Below, in pieces: positions 1 through 10,600 of a stretch of 64,000 nt of DNA (position 1 is its first letter; each line of letters starts with the position of its first letter). A program made the position numbers and the translations under genes. Under the pieces are notes generated by a model. That model was given only the letters and a program-made list of their open reading frames with translations, had not been told where the DNA came from and made no database searches. The stretch is from contig MARA01000005.1 of assembly GCA_001792895.1 (NCBI GenBank), positions 992,001-1,056,000 on the forward strand. The letters are read 5' to 3'. This DNA comes from Lentinus brumalis (taxonomy: Eukaryota > Basidiomycota > Agaricomycetes > Polyporales > Polyporaceae).

Positions 1-1
1 T

Positions 2-292
2 ACACAATCGACGATCAGCCGTGCACTGCGCGTCTACGACTCCATCCGCCGTCCATTCGCCCTGCGCATCCAGGAGGCCTCGCGCGAGAACGGCATCCTC
101 TACACGCTCAACTATCCCGGGCTGACGTTCGACCGCCCCGCATATGCGCAGCCTGGGAGCGAAGATGCGGAGAAGCTGAAGGAGATCCGGACGCGAATCC
201 GGATGAACTGGGAGTGGGCATGGAAGACGACGCTGGATGGCGACGTCGCTCGGGCGCTGCGGCTGCTGGACGATCCGGCGTACGGTAGCTGA
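2..292 (+). CDS. FAD-dependent monooxygenase, C-terminal fragment (salicylate hydroxylase-like)
   Basis: The window opens inside an open frame that ends at TGA 290-292. The visible tail of about 96 residues contains the stretch ALRVYDSIRRPFALRIQ, which resembles the C-terminal helix of flavoprotein aromatic-ring or decalin-type monooxygenases of the salicylate hydroxylase family (usually written YD-x-x-RRPRA). It is followed by a tail with WEWAWKTTLDGDVARAL near the stop, also usual for these fungal proteins. The FAD-binding GxGxxG and GD motifs would lie upstream of the window and cannot be checked. The first 17 or so bases, ending gatcag, could be the end of an intron, so the first few residues are uncertain. 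The family assignment rests on this tail alone. Such enzymes hydroxylate aromatic or terpenoid substrates with NAD(P)H and O2. Confidence 0.55.
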   Translation, partial: TQSTISRALRVYDSIRRPFALRIQEASRENGILYTLNYPGLTFDRPAYAQPGSEDAEKLKEIRTRIRMNWEWAWKTTLDGDVARALRLLDDPAYGS

Positions 293-1164
293 CCGGGCTG
301 GTACGTTGGCGTCACGGTGTTTTGAGGGGCGATAGGGACCCTGCGCTTCTTGCGTTAGTATTTCTATAGATGATGGTCTACTAATTATATGACTCCGCGA
401 CGAGTAATCTCTTTGTATACATAGTTTCCCGACGGATACGGTTGGCGAAGGGATGCCTATTACCCGTAGACGTTGGAGAGCCCGACGACATCTCGATTCG
501 CGTCCTCGCTGTTCGTCCCGCGCTGGAATGAACGTACGACGGTACGAACGAGCTACGTTGACGGCGCTTGGTCACGGCGTCGATGCTCGCCTGCTACGCG
601 TCCGCACCATCGAACGGTCGGCAGGTCGTGAACGTGGCATGTGTTGCAGCTTGAGTACTTGAGTCTTGACAACGCCGTATGTATGCTACACGTAAGCGTG
701 ACACGAGTTATGGAAGATGCCGCTGAGTTCGATGTTCCACGTTCGCTTGACGCAGGCTGAGGAAGGTTGCGAACCGTTGCATGCTGGGGCTCTTGTCTGT
801 TCCCCGCCCGGCGGCGAAACCGAGGGCTGCAAGAGGCTGTAAACATGTAGCAAGCCGCGTGTCCACTCAGCCTGGTAACCCGGTAGCTATGTCGCCTCCA
901 CCATCGTACAATACGTACCAGGTGTGCACAAATGTGACCACTTACTCCCTAGTGCCAGTGCGAGCGGATGCGAGAGGATCAAGATTCAAGTACGAGAATC
1001 AGCGACTCGGAGTCCGTCGAGGGGAAGGCGAGACGAGATAAGATAAGATCCCTGGATTAGATCTGACGAGGCCGATCTCGCTGCAATCTCGATGAGCCCA
1101 TGGGCCATCGAACGAGGCGAAGTCGTCTCTACCTCCGCATACACCCACTTTCTCTGCATCCACC
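293..1164. other. Intergenic region between the monooxygenase and phosphoglycerate mutase
   Basis: About 870 bases without a supportable gene. It must hold the 3' end of the monooxygenase transcript and the promoter of the downstream gene. Apart from the GATA motifs near its right end I see no structure. Confidence 0.6.
1037..1047 (+). promoter_or_regulatory. Tandem GATAAG motifs upstream of phosphoglycerate mutase
   Basis: Two overlapping GATA motifs (gataagataag) lie about 120 bases before the ATG of the phosphoglycerate mutase gene. Fungal GATA factors recognise HGATAR, so this is a plausible site. The motif is short and could be chance. Confidence 0.25.
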
Positions 1165-3905
1165 ATGGTAGAGGTCAAGAACAAAGTCTGCCTGATGTGC
1201 GTATCTTTGCCGTGACTGGGGACGACGCTGATACCGCGATATACAGCGTGCACGATGGCTGGGGCATCGCACCGGAGAAGGGCATGAAGGGCGACGCGAT
1301 CGACGCGGGCAACACCACAAACATGGACACCATCGCGAAGGAGCACAGCTACCGGACCCTTGCTGCACACGGTCTCGCGGTCGGACTCAGTGAGGGGCTC
1401 ATGGGAAACTCGGAAGTCGGGTGAGTGTCTCGTACCACGCGCGATGGCGTGCACGACTGACGTGATGCGTTCAGCCACCTCAACCTCGGCGCGGGACGCA
1501 TCGTGTGGCAGGACATCGTCAGGATAGACGTCGCGATTAAGAAGAGGCAGTTCCACAAGAACGAGAACATCCTCGAGAGCTTTAACAGAGCGAAGAACGG
1601 CAACGGCCGTCTGCACCTCCTCGGTCTCGTAAGTACCTCACCAGTCATTGACATGCCACGCGGGCCGTTCTGGTGGATTGGGGTCTCCCATAAGCATCGC
1701 CCCTCCGGGCACACCTGGCCACACAAACAGCTGAGGTCACCACACCGTAGAAGTGAGGTCGTCAAGCTACTTGGCGGCGCGGCGTGACCCGAAGGCAGCA
1801 ACCACACGAGCCGGGCGGTCTTCGCCCGTTCTCATCCACCTCCATCGTCGCAGGCTCAAGCCTGCAGTTCCAATCTTGAGTTCCTTGTCATGCGGTGCAC
1901 TCGAGCGGGCCCGCGCCCCCGTCCTCGTCCGCCGCCATCCCTGCGACTCGCAACGTGTTGCAAGCCAATCGACTTGGTGGAATCAAGCCAGAGATCGTTG
2001 TTTCCCTCTGCACACAAGTGGCAAGAAGAAAGCAACGCTCTCTCTCTCGTGTTCCCTGTTCTCTCATTGCAGTCGTCTACCTTTGTGTGCCTGCACTCTG
2101 TGCGGCTGAGTTGCAAGACTGTTGGGAACTATGTACGGCGGCTCTGCGCCTGATGTACGGCGGACGCTCAACAAGCTCGACACCCATTCGTTCCTACCGT
2201 GCTCTGTCACGGAGACATTTCGGGGCAGATATTGATTTCCCACCCCATTGGACTGATGGGGATTTTGTCAGATACAAAGCTGGTCCACTGTAGTGGCCAG
2301 GAATATTAGTGGCTAACATTCGGCCCATGCAGCTTGCTGCCTCTTCTCTACGCCCTTTCTGCAATCTGCGACGGCTCCCGAGATCGTCCATACCCATGCG
2401 TTGTACTGACCAATTTCTTAGGTTTCCGACGGCGGTGTGCACTCCCACATACGTCACCTCTACGCCCTCCTCGAGACCGCCAAGGAAGTTGGCCTCAAGG
2501 AGGTCTACATCCACTTCTTCGGCGATGGCCGCGACACCGCTCCCCGCTCCGCCGCGGGATACATGAAGGACCTGCTCGCGTTCATCGAGAAGGAGAAGGT
2601 CGGCGAGGTTGCGACCGTCGTCGGTCGCTACTACGCCATGGACCGCGACAAGCGTTGGGAGCGTGTCAAGATCGCTGTCGACGGTCTCGTCAAGGGCGAG
2701 GGCGAGAAGGCAGAGGACCCCGTCAAGGCGATCGAGGAGCGGTACAAGAAGGACGAGACGGACGAGTTCTTGAAGCCCATCATCGTCAACGGCGATGCTG
2801 GCCGGATCAAGGGTAAGGCCATGGCCCTGAACTTGTCCACGAGCGGTGCAAACTGATTCCGCACGCAGATGGCGACACGCTGTTCTTCTTCAACTACCGC
2901 TCCGACCGTATGCGCGAGATCGCCACGGTTTTCGGTCTCCCCGACAAGCCCATGGAGGTCGATGTCCCGAAGGACCTTGTAAGCTGCCTTCCAGCCATGT
3001 TTCGCGGAAGACTGACTCGTGCTGTCTAGTACATTACCACGATGTCTCAGTATAACTCTGAGTTCCCATTCAAGGTCGCCTTCCCTCCGCAAGCGATGAC
3101 GAACGTGCTCGCAGAATGGCTTGCCAAGCAGGGTGTGAAGCAGGCCCATATCGCCGGTGAGTGACCCGTCCGTCACAACGATACCCAATCTGACCACTCG
3201 CCGCCTCAGAGACGGAGAAGTACGCGCACGTTACCTTCTTCTTTAACGGCGGTGTCGAGAAGCAGTTCCAGGACGAGGAGCGGCACATGATCCCCTCGCC
3301 CAAGGTCGCGACGTACGACAAGGACCCGAAGATGAGCGTCAAGGGCGTCGCGGAGAAGGTCGCGGAGGTCGTGCGCAAGAAGGAGCACGAGTTCGTCATG
3401 TGCAACTTCGCGCCCCCGGACATGGTCGGCCACACGGGCGTATACGACGCTGCCGTCGAGGCGATCGGGCACACCGACGAGGCGGTCGGCATCGTGTACA
3501 AGGCGTGCCAGGAGGCGGGCTACATCCTGCTCGTCACGGCCGACCACGGGAACGCGGAGCAGATGATCAACCTTGAGACCGGCGCGCCGCACACTGCGCA
3601 CACGACGAACCCCGTCCCGTTCATCATGACCGGCGACCCGAAGAAGCTTAGCTTTGCGGCCGACAAGAAGGATGGCGATGAGGAGGAGGGCGCGCTGGCC
3701 GACGTTGCGCCTACTATCTTGGACGTCATGGTGAGTAGGCCCCTACGTCCGGTTGCTTGTATGCATCTGCTGATGACGTGTCTGCCTGCTCAGGGATTGC
3801 CTAAGCCCGAAGGTTAGTAGTCTGCGCGCTATAGTGTTTGTGCGTATACTGATATGTGGCCCTGCAGAAATGACGGGACGTTCCCTTCTTGAGAAGAAAG
3901 AGTAG
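1165..3905 (+). CDS. gpmI: 2,3-bisphosphoglycerate-independent phosphoglycerate mutase (iPGM)
   Basis: This gene encodes the cytosolic glycolytic and gluconeogenic enzyme that interconverts 3- and 2-phosphoglycerate with two divalent metals and a phosphoserine intermediate. The start ATG at 1165 begins MVEVKNKVCL. After a 5' intron the frame runs into VHDGWGIAPE, the metal-binding Asp of the family, and then GNSEVGHLNLGAGR, whose Ser is the phosphorylated nucleophile. Later exons carry VSDGGVHSHIRHL, FFGDGRDTAP, FFFNYRSDRMRE, FAPPDMVGHTGVYDA and VTADHGNAEQM (metal-binding DHG), ending RSLLEKKE. All conserved blocks are present and in frame across about nine exons, so the enzyme looks complete. 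The intron at 1629-2421 is 793 nt, far longer than the others here (about 45-60 nt). This is the cofactor-independent class, which is usual in filamentous fungi and unlike the yeast enzyme. Confidence 0.95.
1629..2421 (+). other. Unusually long (793 nt) intron inside the iPGM gene
   Basis: The intron has a canonical gtaagt donor after the LHLLGL exon and a ttcttag acceptor preceded by a ctgac branch-like sequence, joining directly in phase to VSDGGVHSH. It contains pyrimidine tracts (near 2040-2070) and several internal cag triplets, but I cannot find an internal exon that would keep frame. No nested gene is recognisable. Confidence 0.75.
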
Positions 3906-4362
3906 ACACGGTCGAAGAACGGACATCGAGAAGTGTATCATGATGTAAGACAATCTAGATGCGGACAGGTCTTCACTGGGCGAATGGACGGAAGAGTTCC
4001 CCTCAATTGCATGATCTAGCGGATTTAAGACACCAGTTGGACAGTGCGGCTATGACAAGCTCTACGATATTCAGTCGTTTTGAGTGCCAGTCGTCGAGTC
4101 TTTCCCTCAGAGTTGGTAGCATTGTGATAAATTGTCCCGTGTCGCGTTAAGTACATCCTGGAGACTGGTGCAGCCAGCAGCAAACACTCACCGGAGCCTT
4201 TGAAGCGTGATGTCGGCATGCCGGACCGTACCTGCAAGCGCCGACAGGCTTTGCTTCGAAGTTGAAGCTGAAGTTCAACCACTACTCTCAGCTCTGAGCT
4301 CTCCTCTCGTCACTGGATCTCATGAAGCACGAATCATTCCCGCGCAGAGGATGCTTGGACGG
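3906..4362. other. Intergenic, nothing recognised
   Basis: About 450 bases between convergent genes (iPGM plus, DUF6533 copy A minus). The region does not contain the last exons that copy A lacks relative to copy C. Confidence 0.5.
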
Positions 4363-5541
4363 TCACACTTCTGGCAACGGTACAGTCTGGATGCCTACGT
4401 TGAGCGCAGGTGAGCCGCGGCAGAGATGCGCGAGTATATTCACAATACTTACCGTCGCCCAACAGTACATCCACGAGTGTGCTCGCATTACGGCAGCAAA
4501 ACAGACGTACGAGTTTGTGTTTGTTTCGGGGCAGGTGCCTCCATGTGATCGTGATGAGTAAAACATCGGTCGCAATGAGACACATACGAGCGACCAGCAC
4601 GACTGTTACAGAAAACGCAAAAGGTCAGCATACGAAATGGGTGCTTTTTCGATTGGATGCACGACATACGCCTGCAAAGTACGTTAGGGTCTGTCATCGC
4701 GGGGAAGGGCGTTGTAGACGTACTTGATCGCGGTCGTAGGATCGATAGTTTCTCCCATTTCACAGCCCGCCGTCGGATCGTTCACGCCATACATCTGGAC
4801 TGGCAGATGAGGCACACAGAGCCAGGTCGAAAGTCGGTCGACGTACGAAGTTGACTCCTAGCGGTACGAGAGACAGAATGAAGACCAAGACCGACATGGC
4901 CCAGGACTTGCAGAGCGCGAATGCCCGTATTCCGGAGAAGGCTGCAACGGTGATGAGCACCAGCGACTAAGGACATCTTGTTAAAAGTAACATACCTGCC
5001 CATGGTACGTATTGGAGGTAATCGATGGAGGAGAATGCCTTAGCGTGAAGATCGCAACTGCATGGCGAACGTCGAAGATTCGGTATTCGGACTCGGGTTG
5101 CGCAAAAGAAGACGCACGTCTGCATGATCTGTAAACTCTCTGGACAATGGGCATGTCCTATCGAAATGTAACTCACCTTGTCTGAGACATGGAAGGGGAT
5201 ATAGAGGGAGAGGTCAAACAAGTGATTCAGTAGCGTGATATACTTGTTAGCGAGGAAGAGTACTGTCGCCCCAGAGAATCGCCGGGTCCAGAATAAATCC
5301 ACTTCTCTCCCGAAGGTGATAGTGTACTCGTAGAGGAGGAACACTGGGAAGCAGAGTAAGCACGGAATTTGGGCGCGAGGACGAGACAAGGCGCACCTAT
5401 TCCTGCGATGCTGCAATAATTGGCAATGACTCTAAGATGGGCATGAATTTAGTACTGCGCAACAGTGCCACCCAGTACTCACGATTCGGGTGCCTCCGCA
5501 ATTACCGCAGCAGTCTCGGGGTTTGCGCCTTCTTCAGACAT
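4363..5541 (-). CDS. DUF6533 seven-helix membrane protein, copy A (3'-truncated)
   Basis: The start ATG (reverse strand, 5541) gives MSEEGANPETAAVIAEAPES. After an intron comes the DUF6533 core, VFLLYEYTITFGREVDLFW, followed by GATVLFLANKYITLLNHLF. These are basidiomycete integral membrane proteins of unknown function. Further exons give YLQYVPWA, AFSGIRAFALCKSWAMSVLV and ARMCLIATDVLLITITWRHLP. The frame holds only if two exons of 2 nt are included: AC at 5118-5119 and GC at 4670-4671, each between ordinary introns. Compared with copy C the protein stops early: after LLGDG it reads IQTVPLPEV and ends. The last helices and the cytoplasmic tail are missing and are not found downstream. It is probably a truncated, perhaps non-functional, paralogue, though the remaining frame is open. 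Confidence 0.7.
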
Positions 5542-6188
5542 AGGCAGAGCTGAACAGGCTGAGGCCAGGTTATCACTAAGCCCTCAGTCGTCCTCGATAC
5601 GCCTAATATATGCCTTTGGCAAGCAATCCTCACGTCAGTTGGCTGCATCGCTTATACCACATGTCTAGCACTCACACAAGTAGGCTCGTCAGCCTCCTCC
5701 TGAGGACAACGACCCAGACCACCCTTCCCTGCATCCAGAATTTCGGAGTTCGCCGCAGCCGTCTGGTCCCGTCGACAAGTCTTGTGGTGGAGAAGGTCGG
5801 CTCGCATCTGGCATGGAAGACAGCCACAAGATGAGTCGGATCTCTGACCCTCTCGTAGAACCCTTGAGGCTCGTAAGCATGACGCGTTGGACTGACTGGT
5901 TAAGTATGTCTCCCGGAAGCCCGCAGCGCCAGTTGTCAACAATCATGCAGGAGCGATGATGGTGATGTGGAAGAAGGATCACTAGCGCGCGCATTGAGTT
6001 CATCGAAGCCAAGCGCTCATTCGCAGTTTCGACCTCACAACTTCACAAATGGACACCGTGGACGCACTCTCGTAGTGATACGCATATGCACCAGCCAACT
6101 CCACTGCGCACCCTCTCTGTGGGATCCTCACTGAAGGCATCAATGATTCGTGGAACTCAGCCGTGGCTGGAGACTCGGAGGTGTCGGA
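5542..6188. other. Intergenic between DUF6533 copies A and B
   Basis: About 650 bases. Small open frames exist on the minus strand (5652-6012) but show no conserved motif. I see no homology to the flanks of copies B or C. Confidence 0.4.
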
Positions 6189-7885
6189 TCAAGGAAGAAG
6201 AAGCTCGAAGGTCTCTGCCTTGAGGGTGTCATCCGTGTCTGCTGTATCCGTGTCTGCTGTCCTGCTCGAGATATCCGAGCCCGACACCCCAGGACCAATG
6301 GACTCTCCTATGGATCTTATGAAGCGCGCAAAATTGATTATTCTTCCATCTGCGAGAGTGGAGAGCGGGTCCATCGAAGTCATGCCCCGGATGGCAACCC
6401 TGTTCGCTTCCTGTAGGTTGAGGAGAAATCGAGACACGAGGACGGTCGTGACGCTGATGGTTCGCATGAGAGATGAGCAGGAGAGGGGAAGGTACGCGAC
6501 ATACACTTCAGTGAATGCGGTGATGTTGCTTGCCCCGTTGTCAGCGAAACCGAACATCTGACAAAAGGGTGTTCTCAGTGACTAGTGACGCAGCGCTCGT
6601 CATCCATATAGCGTACGCACGGAAGTGAGGGAGAACACGAGGTGCAGCACGTTAATGATCAACAGGACCCTGGATTGGACGACCGTTCGACGGATATTTT
6701 CAGCTAGGTGGGGAAGCACAAGCTCACCCGAAGTAAAAGGGTACCTGTGTCTCAGATCAGCGTCGGACCAGCGAGAAGTACTGGTGAACCACATACCATC
6801 GCGTAGAAGCACGGTCGTGAGAGACACCCTGGTCCTACGAAGGGTCGCAAACGAAACCGTATGCTTCGGTAGAGCCCACCACGTGAGGCCAATAATGAGA
6901 GCGTCGGAGACGATAAGGCATGCCCGAGAAATGATAACAACTGCCAGAACCACCAGTCAGCTCGGCCTCTCGTGAAAGTATCTTGAGGATCCGACGTACA
7001 CCTGAACGAAGACAGGATCAGTATGCATCTCAGAATATGAGGGGAAGGGCGGACTTGAGTTGTAGTGAAGAGAAAGTCAAGTCCTCCGCGAAACACCCCC
7101 ACTGGGGATCGTTTACTCCGGTTAGGTCGAAGGAGAACCGAGCCTGCGGATCTCATGAGTTCGCGCTATCACGAGGAAGGCAGAATCGGTCGCTCACCGC
7201 GTTGATTGGAAGGGGGACAAGAGCAAAAATACGAGTGTCGAGAGGGTAATGATCCTGCAAAGGGCATAAGCCCACATGCCGGAGAAGGCTGGACCCGATC
7301 GGCTGTCGTGAGTAATGGAACTAGGAAGAAAGAGGACGAGCTGAGACTCACCCGCCCATGGGAGGTAGTTCATGGATGTCAGTACAGCAAGTCCTCTGGC
7401 TATCGACGCGCAACCTGGGTCAGGGCTGAGTGAGCGGGGACGGTAGCGATGAATCGGACGATTTCGTACCTCTGCAGATGAGCTTGTGGTCAACGTTGCG
7501 GTACGCCAGATTATTGTGGACTCTCACCTCGTCAGACCATTGCTTGAACTCGATCAGACCGAGGACGTTGACGACGAAGCTGAGATATCGGTTTGAAAGG
7601 AACAGAATGCATGCCCCTGTCGGCGCACGATGCCAGAACGAGTTCACCTCGCGATCTATTGTGATCACATACTCATACAGCAGAAAGACTGCGAGAGAAG
7701 ACAGTGACTCGTGAGTGATGTCCTGTGGGGTTAGGCTGCTGGGAACTCGCCAGATGCCGCGACGACACAGTAGTTATTCACGATGCTATGCCACGATGTC
7801 AGTTAGTCGTTGCCATGGGAAACGAAGGGTAGCACACTCACATACTCTCATAACTCGCGATCGCGTCCGCGTCAGATGAGGACAT
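6189..7885 (-). pseudogene. DUF6533 seven-helix membrane protein, copy B (frame-broken)
   Basis: This is a close paralogue of copy C, from MSSSDADAIASYES through FLLYEYVITIDREVNSFW, GACILFLSNRYLSF, NYLPWA, FSGMWAYALCRI and VSRFLLNLQEANR to the C-terminal tail ending LKAETFELLLP. It shares both 2-nt exons (AG at 7470-7471, GT at 7000-7001). Two lesions break the frame against copies A and C. In the helix around TLVF, one base is short in the A-run at 7225-7229. At 6739-6741 an extra G (C on the coding strand) shifts the short exon that reads GTFYFG in copy C. The second intron also starts GCGAGT (GC donor, 7745-7750) where copy C has GTGAGT, and the intron after the first 2-nt exon is only 44 nt or needs another indel. 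Both frame lesions touch homopolymers, so assembly error is possible; otherwise this is a recent pseudogene. Confidence 0.7.
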
Positions 7886-8030
7886 CGTGGATCGCAAGCG
7901 AGGTCAATCGTCCTTGCATGTGTCGCCCCGCCTGTGTTATACGCCTGCGGCCCTTATGTTACGTGGGGTAAGTACTCCTCTCCTCGCCCAGCCGCGCTCA
8001 TGCGATGCAACAGAGTATTAACCGGCCGCA
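7861..8030. repeat. Duplicated 5' flank, copy at DUF6533 gene B
   Basis: This pairs with 10440-10590 next to gene C. Shared blocks in the same order are gaggacatcgt, aagcgaggt, a cctgtg-ata-tatacg block, atgcaacagagt and cggccgcactg. The match is interrupted but collinear, so the duplicated unit included the promoter and not only the coding exons. Confidence 0.6.
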
Positions 8031-8758
8031 CTGGGGCCACGGGGCTGAAGGAGCTATGTCGTCGCACAGAACCCCGAACCTATCCCACTGCAGGACGGAA
8101 GCCTGCGGACGCGATAGCTGAAACACAGATCACAGCCCCAGCGATCAGATCACTCGAGGTATCTTCTGGTGCGCACAATCCTCCTTGAGCGGCAGTGCCA
8201 CCCTGCGGAGCAGATGACGGTGCAGAAGGGTGCAGAGCGGATTAGCTCGACCTGCATGCACGAGGTTCTTCGGCGATAGTTATAACCTACACTGCGGGCG
8301 GGATGTTCGGACACGGAGAGAAGAGTGCAGTGGGAGACCTGGTGAGCGGCAACGATAAGCAGTGGCCATGTGGATTGCGGACTCAATACGCACCGGCACG
8401 GTCGACACACGCCTCCCCGCCACGCATATGCCAGAATCCGATCAGACGAACCTATGCAGCGGTGGCCGAGTCCCATCTTCAACTTGGACCAGCGACGACA
8501 GAGTGACTATCTCTTGACCGTCCAGCTGGGTGTCTTCGGAGATCATTCGCATGGTGGTGCTCATGAGAAAACACTGCCACTCATCGCACTCTGGCCGGGC
8601 GCTCATCTGTAGTCGTGGCTTCGAATCTCCGGGATGCCATATTATACACACATACCGTTCTACATCTCCGACATCTTCATCCACTCTACATCAACAATTT
8701 CTTGATTGCGCATCTCTTCTGGAAGGTCCTACGACGTCGAAGGATGCTATGAGAGATG
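7886..8758. other. Upstream region of copy B
   Basis: About 870 bases with no supportable gene. The first 150 bases resemble the 5' flank of copy C, and 8290-8420 resembles 10930-11090 (see repeat entries). Confidence 0.5.
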
Positions 8759-10459
8759 TCAAAGCACTTGGACGTAAGTGGTGTCAGGATGCAGTTCGAA
8801 AGACTCCGGCTTGAGAGTGTCATCCGTGTCCTCTGTCGCGCTAATTGACCTATCCGATCCTGGCAGACCAGGACCGATGGACTCTCCGATGGATCCCATG
8901 AAGCGTGCGAAGCTGATGGTCCTGCCCTCGGCAATGGTGGAGAGCTGGTCCATCTCGGAGGACACGCCCCTGCAAATCACCTTGTTCGCTTCCTGTAGGT
9001 TGAGGAGGAACCGCGATACAAGAACGGCGGTGACGCTGACAGTGCGCAAGAGAGACATGAATGAGCTGCAGGAGAGCGGAAAGCGCGCGACGTACACCTC
9101 GGTAAATGTCGATATGTTGCTTGCCCCAGAGATGAACCCGAACATCTGACACGGCGGTGTTTGTGATGAGACAGAACGTCGAAAGTCCACAAGCGGGCAC
9201 TCACGGAGGTCAAGGAGAAGACCAGGTGCAGAATGTTCAAGATGCACAAGATCCTGTACCGCACGCAATGCTCGACGGATGTTCGCAGCCTGATGGGGAA
9301 GGAGGGGCTCACCCGAAGTAAAAGGTACCTGTATTTCTGGTCAAGCTCAGAACGACGAAACCCTTCGCGGTCACATACCATCGCGGAGAAGCACAGTGGT
9401 AAGAGACGCTCCGTTCTTGCGGAGGCTCGCAAACGACACCGTGTGCTGCGGTAGGGCCCGCCACGTAAGGCCAACGAGGAGTGCGTCGGAGACGATGAGG
9501 CTTGCCCGAGATATGATGACAACTGAAAGAACGACAGGTTAGCTTGCGGTAACGTCACTGTCCGCCTTCAACATACACCTAGAAGCAAGTCAGATCAAGG
9601 TCTAATCCGTACCAAGCAGGGAAGAACGAACTTGAGCGTGAGCGCAGCGGGTGTCGAGTCATCGGAGTAACACCCCCACATCGGATCGTTCACTCCGGTC
9701 AAGTTGAAGGAAAACCGAGCCTGTGAGATCTGTCAGCTCCTGCTGGAACCAAGACCATGGTAGTACGCGCACCGCATTGATGAAGAGCGGGACAAGAGCG
9801 AGGAGAAGGATAAGTGCCGAGAGTACGACCCCTCTGCAAAGGGCATACGCTCGCAAACCGGAAAAGACTGGACATCAGCGTGTATGAGCTTCAGGCGAAG
9901 CGAGTAAAGAGTACGAACTCACCCGCCCAAGGGACGTAGCCCATGAAGGTCAACACCGCAAGGCCTCGGGTGAACGACACGCAGCTTAGGTTCGGGTTGC
10001 GTCAGTGCAGCAGGGTATCGACGAAATGCATCGCTGCGCACCTCTAAAAACGAGCTGATCAGCGGGCCGACATGGGAGGGAGAACTATATGGCATGGACA
10101 TTCACCTCATCAGAGAAATGGCCGAACTCAATTAGATTGAGGACGTTCACGACGAAGTTGAGGTATCGGTTTGACAGGAAGAGGATGGACGCGCCGGTGG
10201 GTGCGCCAAACCAGAATGCGTTCACCTCGCGATCTACGGTGATCACGTACTCATAGAGCAGGAATACTGGCGGCGACACAGGAATGACGGTGAGCGAGTA
10301 AGCGGGGGTGAGCAAGATAGAAACTCACCAGATGCGGCGACGACACAGTAGTTGTTCACGACGCTATTCCACGATGTCAATGAGTCGTCCAAGTCCTGAA
10401 CAAAGGAAACCCACTCACATATTGTCGTAGTCAGCGATCGCTTCTGCGACAGAGGACAT
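8759..10459 (-). CDS. DUF6533 seven-helix membrane protein, copy C (intact)
   Basis: This is the only complete member of the tandem trio. It starts MSSVAEAIADYDN and continues as NYCVVAASVFLLYEYVITVD, EVNAFWFGAPTGASILFLSN, VSFTRGLAVLTFMGYVPWA, FSGLRAYALCRGVVLSALIL, VIISRASLIVSDALLVGLTW and ILNILHLVFSLTS. An extracellular-looking segment (FSFNLTGVNDPMWGCYSDD) follows helix four. A C-terminal cytoplasmic tail rich in Ser, Asp and Thr ends TTYVQVL. About seven hydrophobic segments are visible. The function of the family is unknown; membrane location is clear. The frame requires two 2-nt exons: AG at 10042-10043 (introns 9985-10041 and 10044-10105) and GT at 9577-9578 (introns 9523-9576 and 9579-9631). 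With them, every exon joins in phase and no stop remains. Confidence 0.8.
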
Positions 10460-10600
10460 CGTAGAATGTAAGCGAGGTTGACCGCGCCTCCATATCGCTA
10501 CCCACCTGTGATATACGGGTGCGATCCTAGCGCTATGCAACAGAGTTCTTCTATCAGCGTCCCGTTTGTGAAAACCGCCGGCGGCCGCACTGCGACCGCA
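10440..10600. repeat. Duplicated 5' flank, copy at DUF6533 gene C
   Basis: Partner of 7861-8030. It lies immediately upstream of the start codon of copy C. A second shared block occurs further out: 10930-11090 resembles 8290-8420, with matching segments around ggtgcgta..gagtccgc and gcagtg.aggtta.aacta on the minus strand. This supports a roughly 2.5-kb tandem duplication. Confidence 0.55.

Noticed and set aside
9523..10105. Twin introns (one intron inside another) without a retained dinucleotide
   Set aside because: Excising both introns together with the dinucleotide breaks the frame at both places in all three paralogues. Only retention keeps it.
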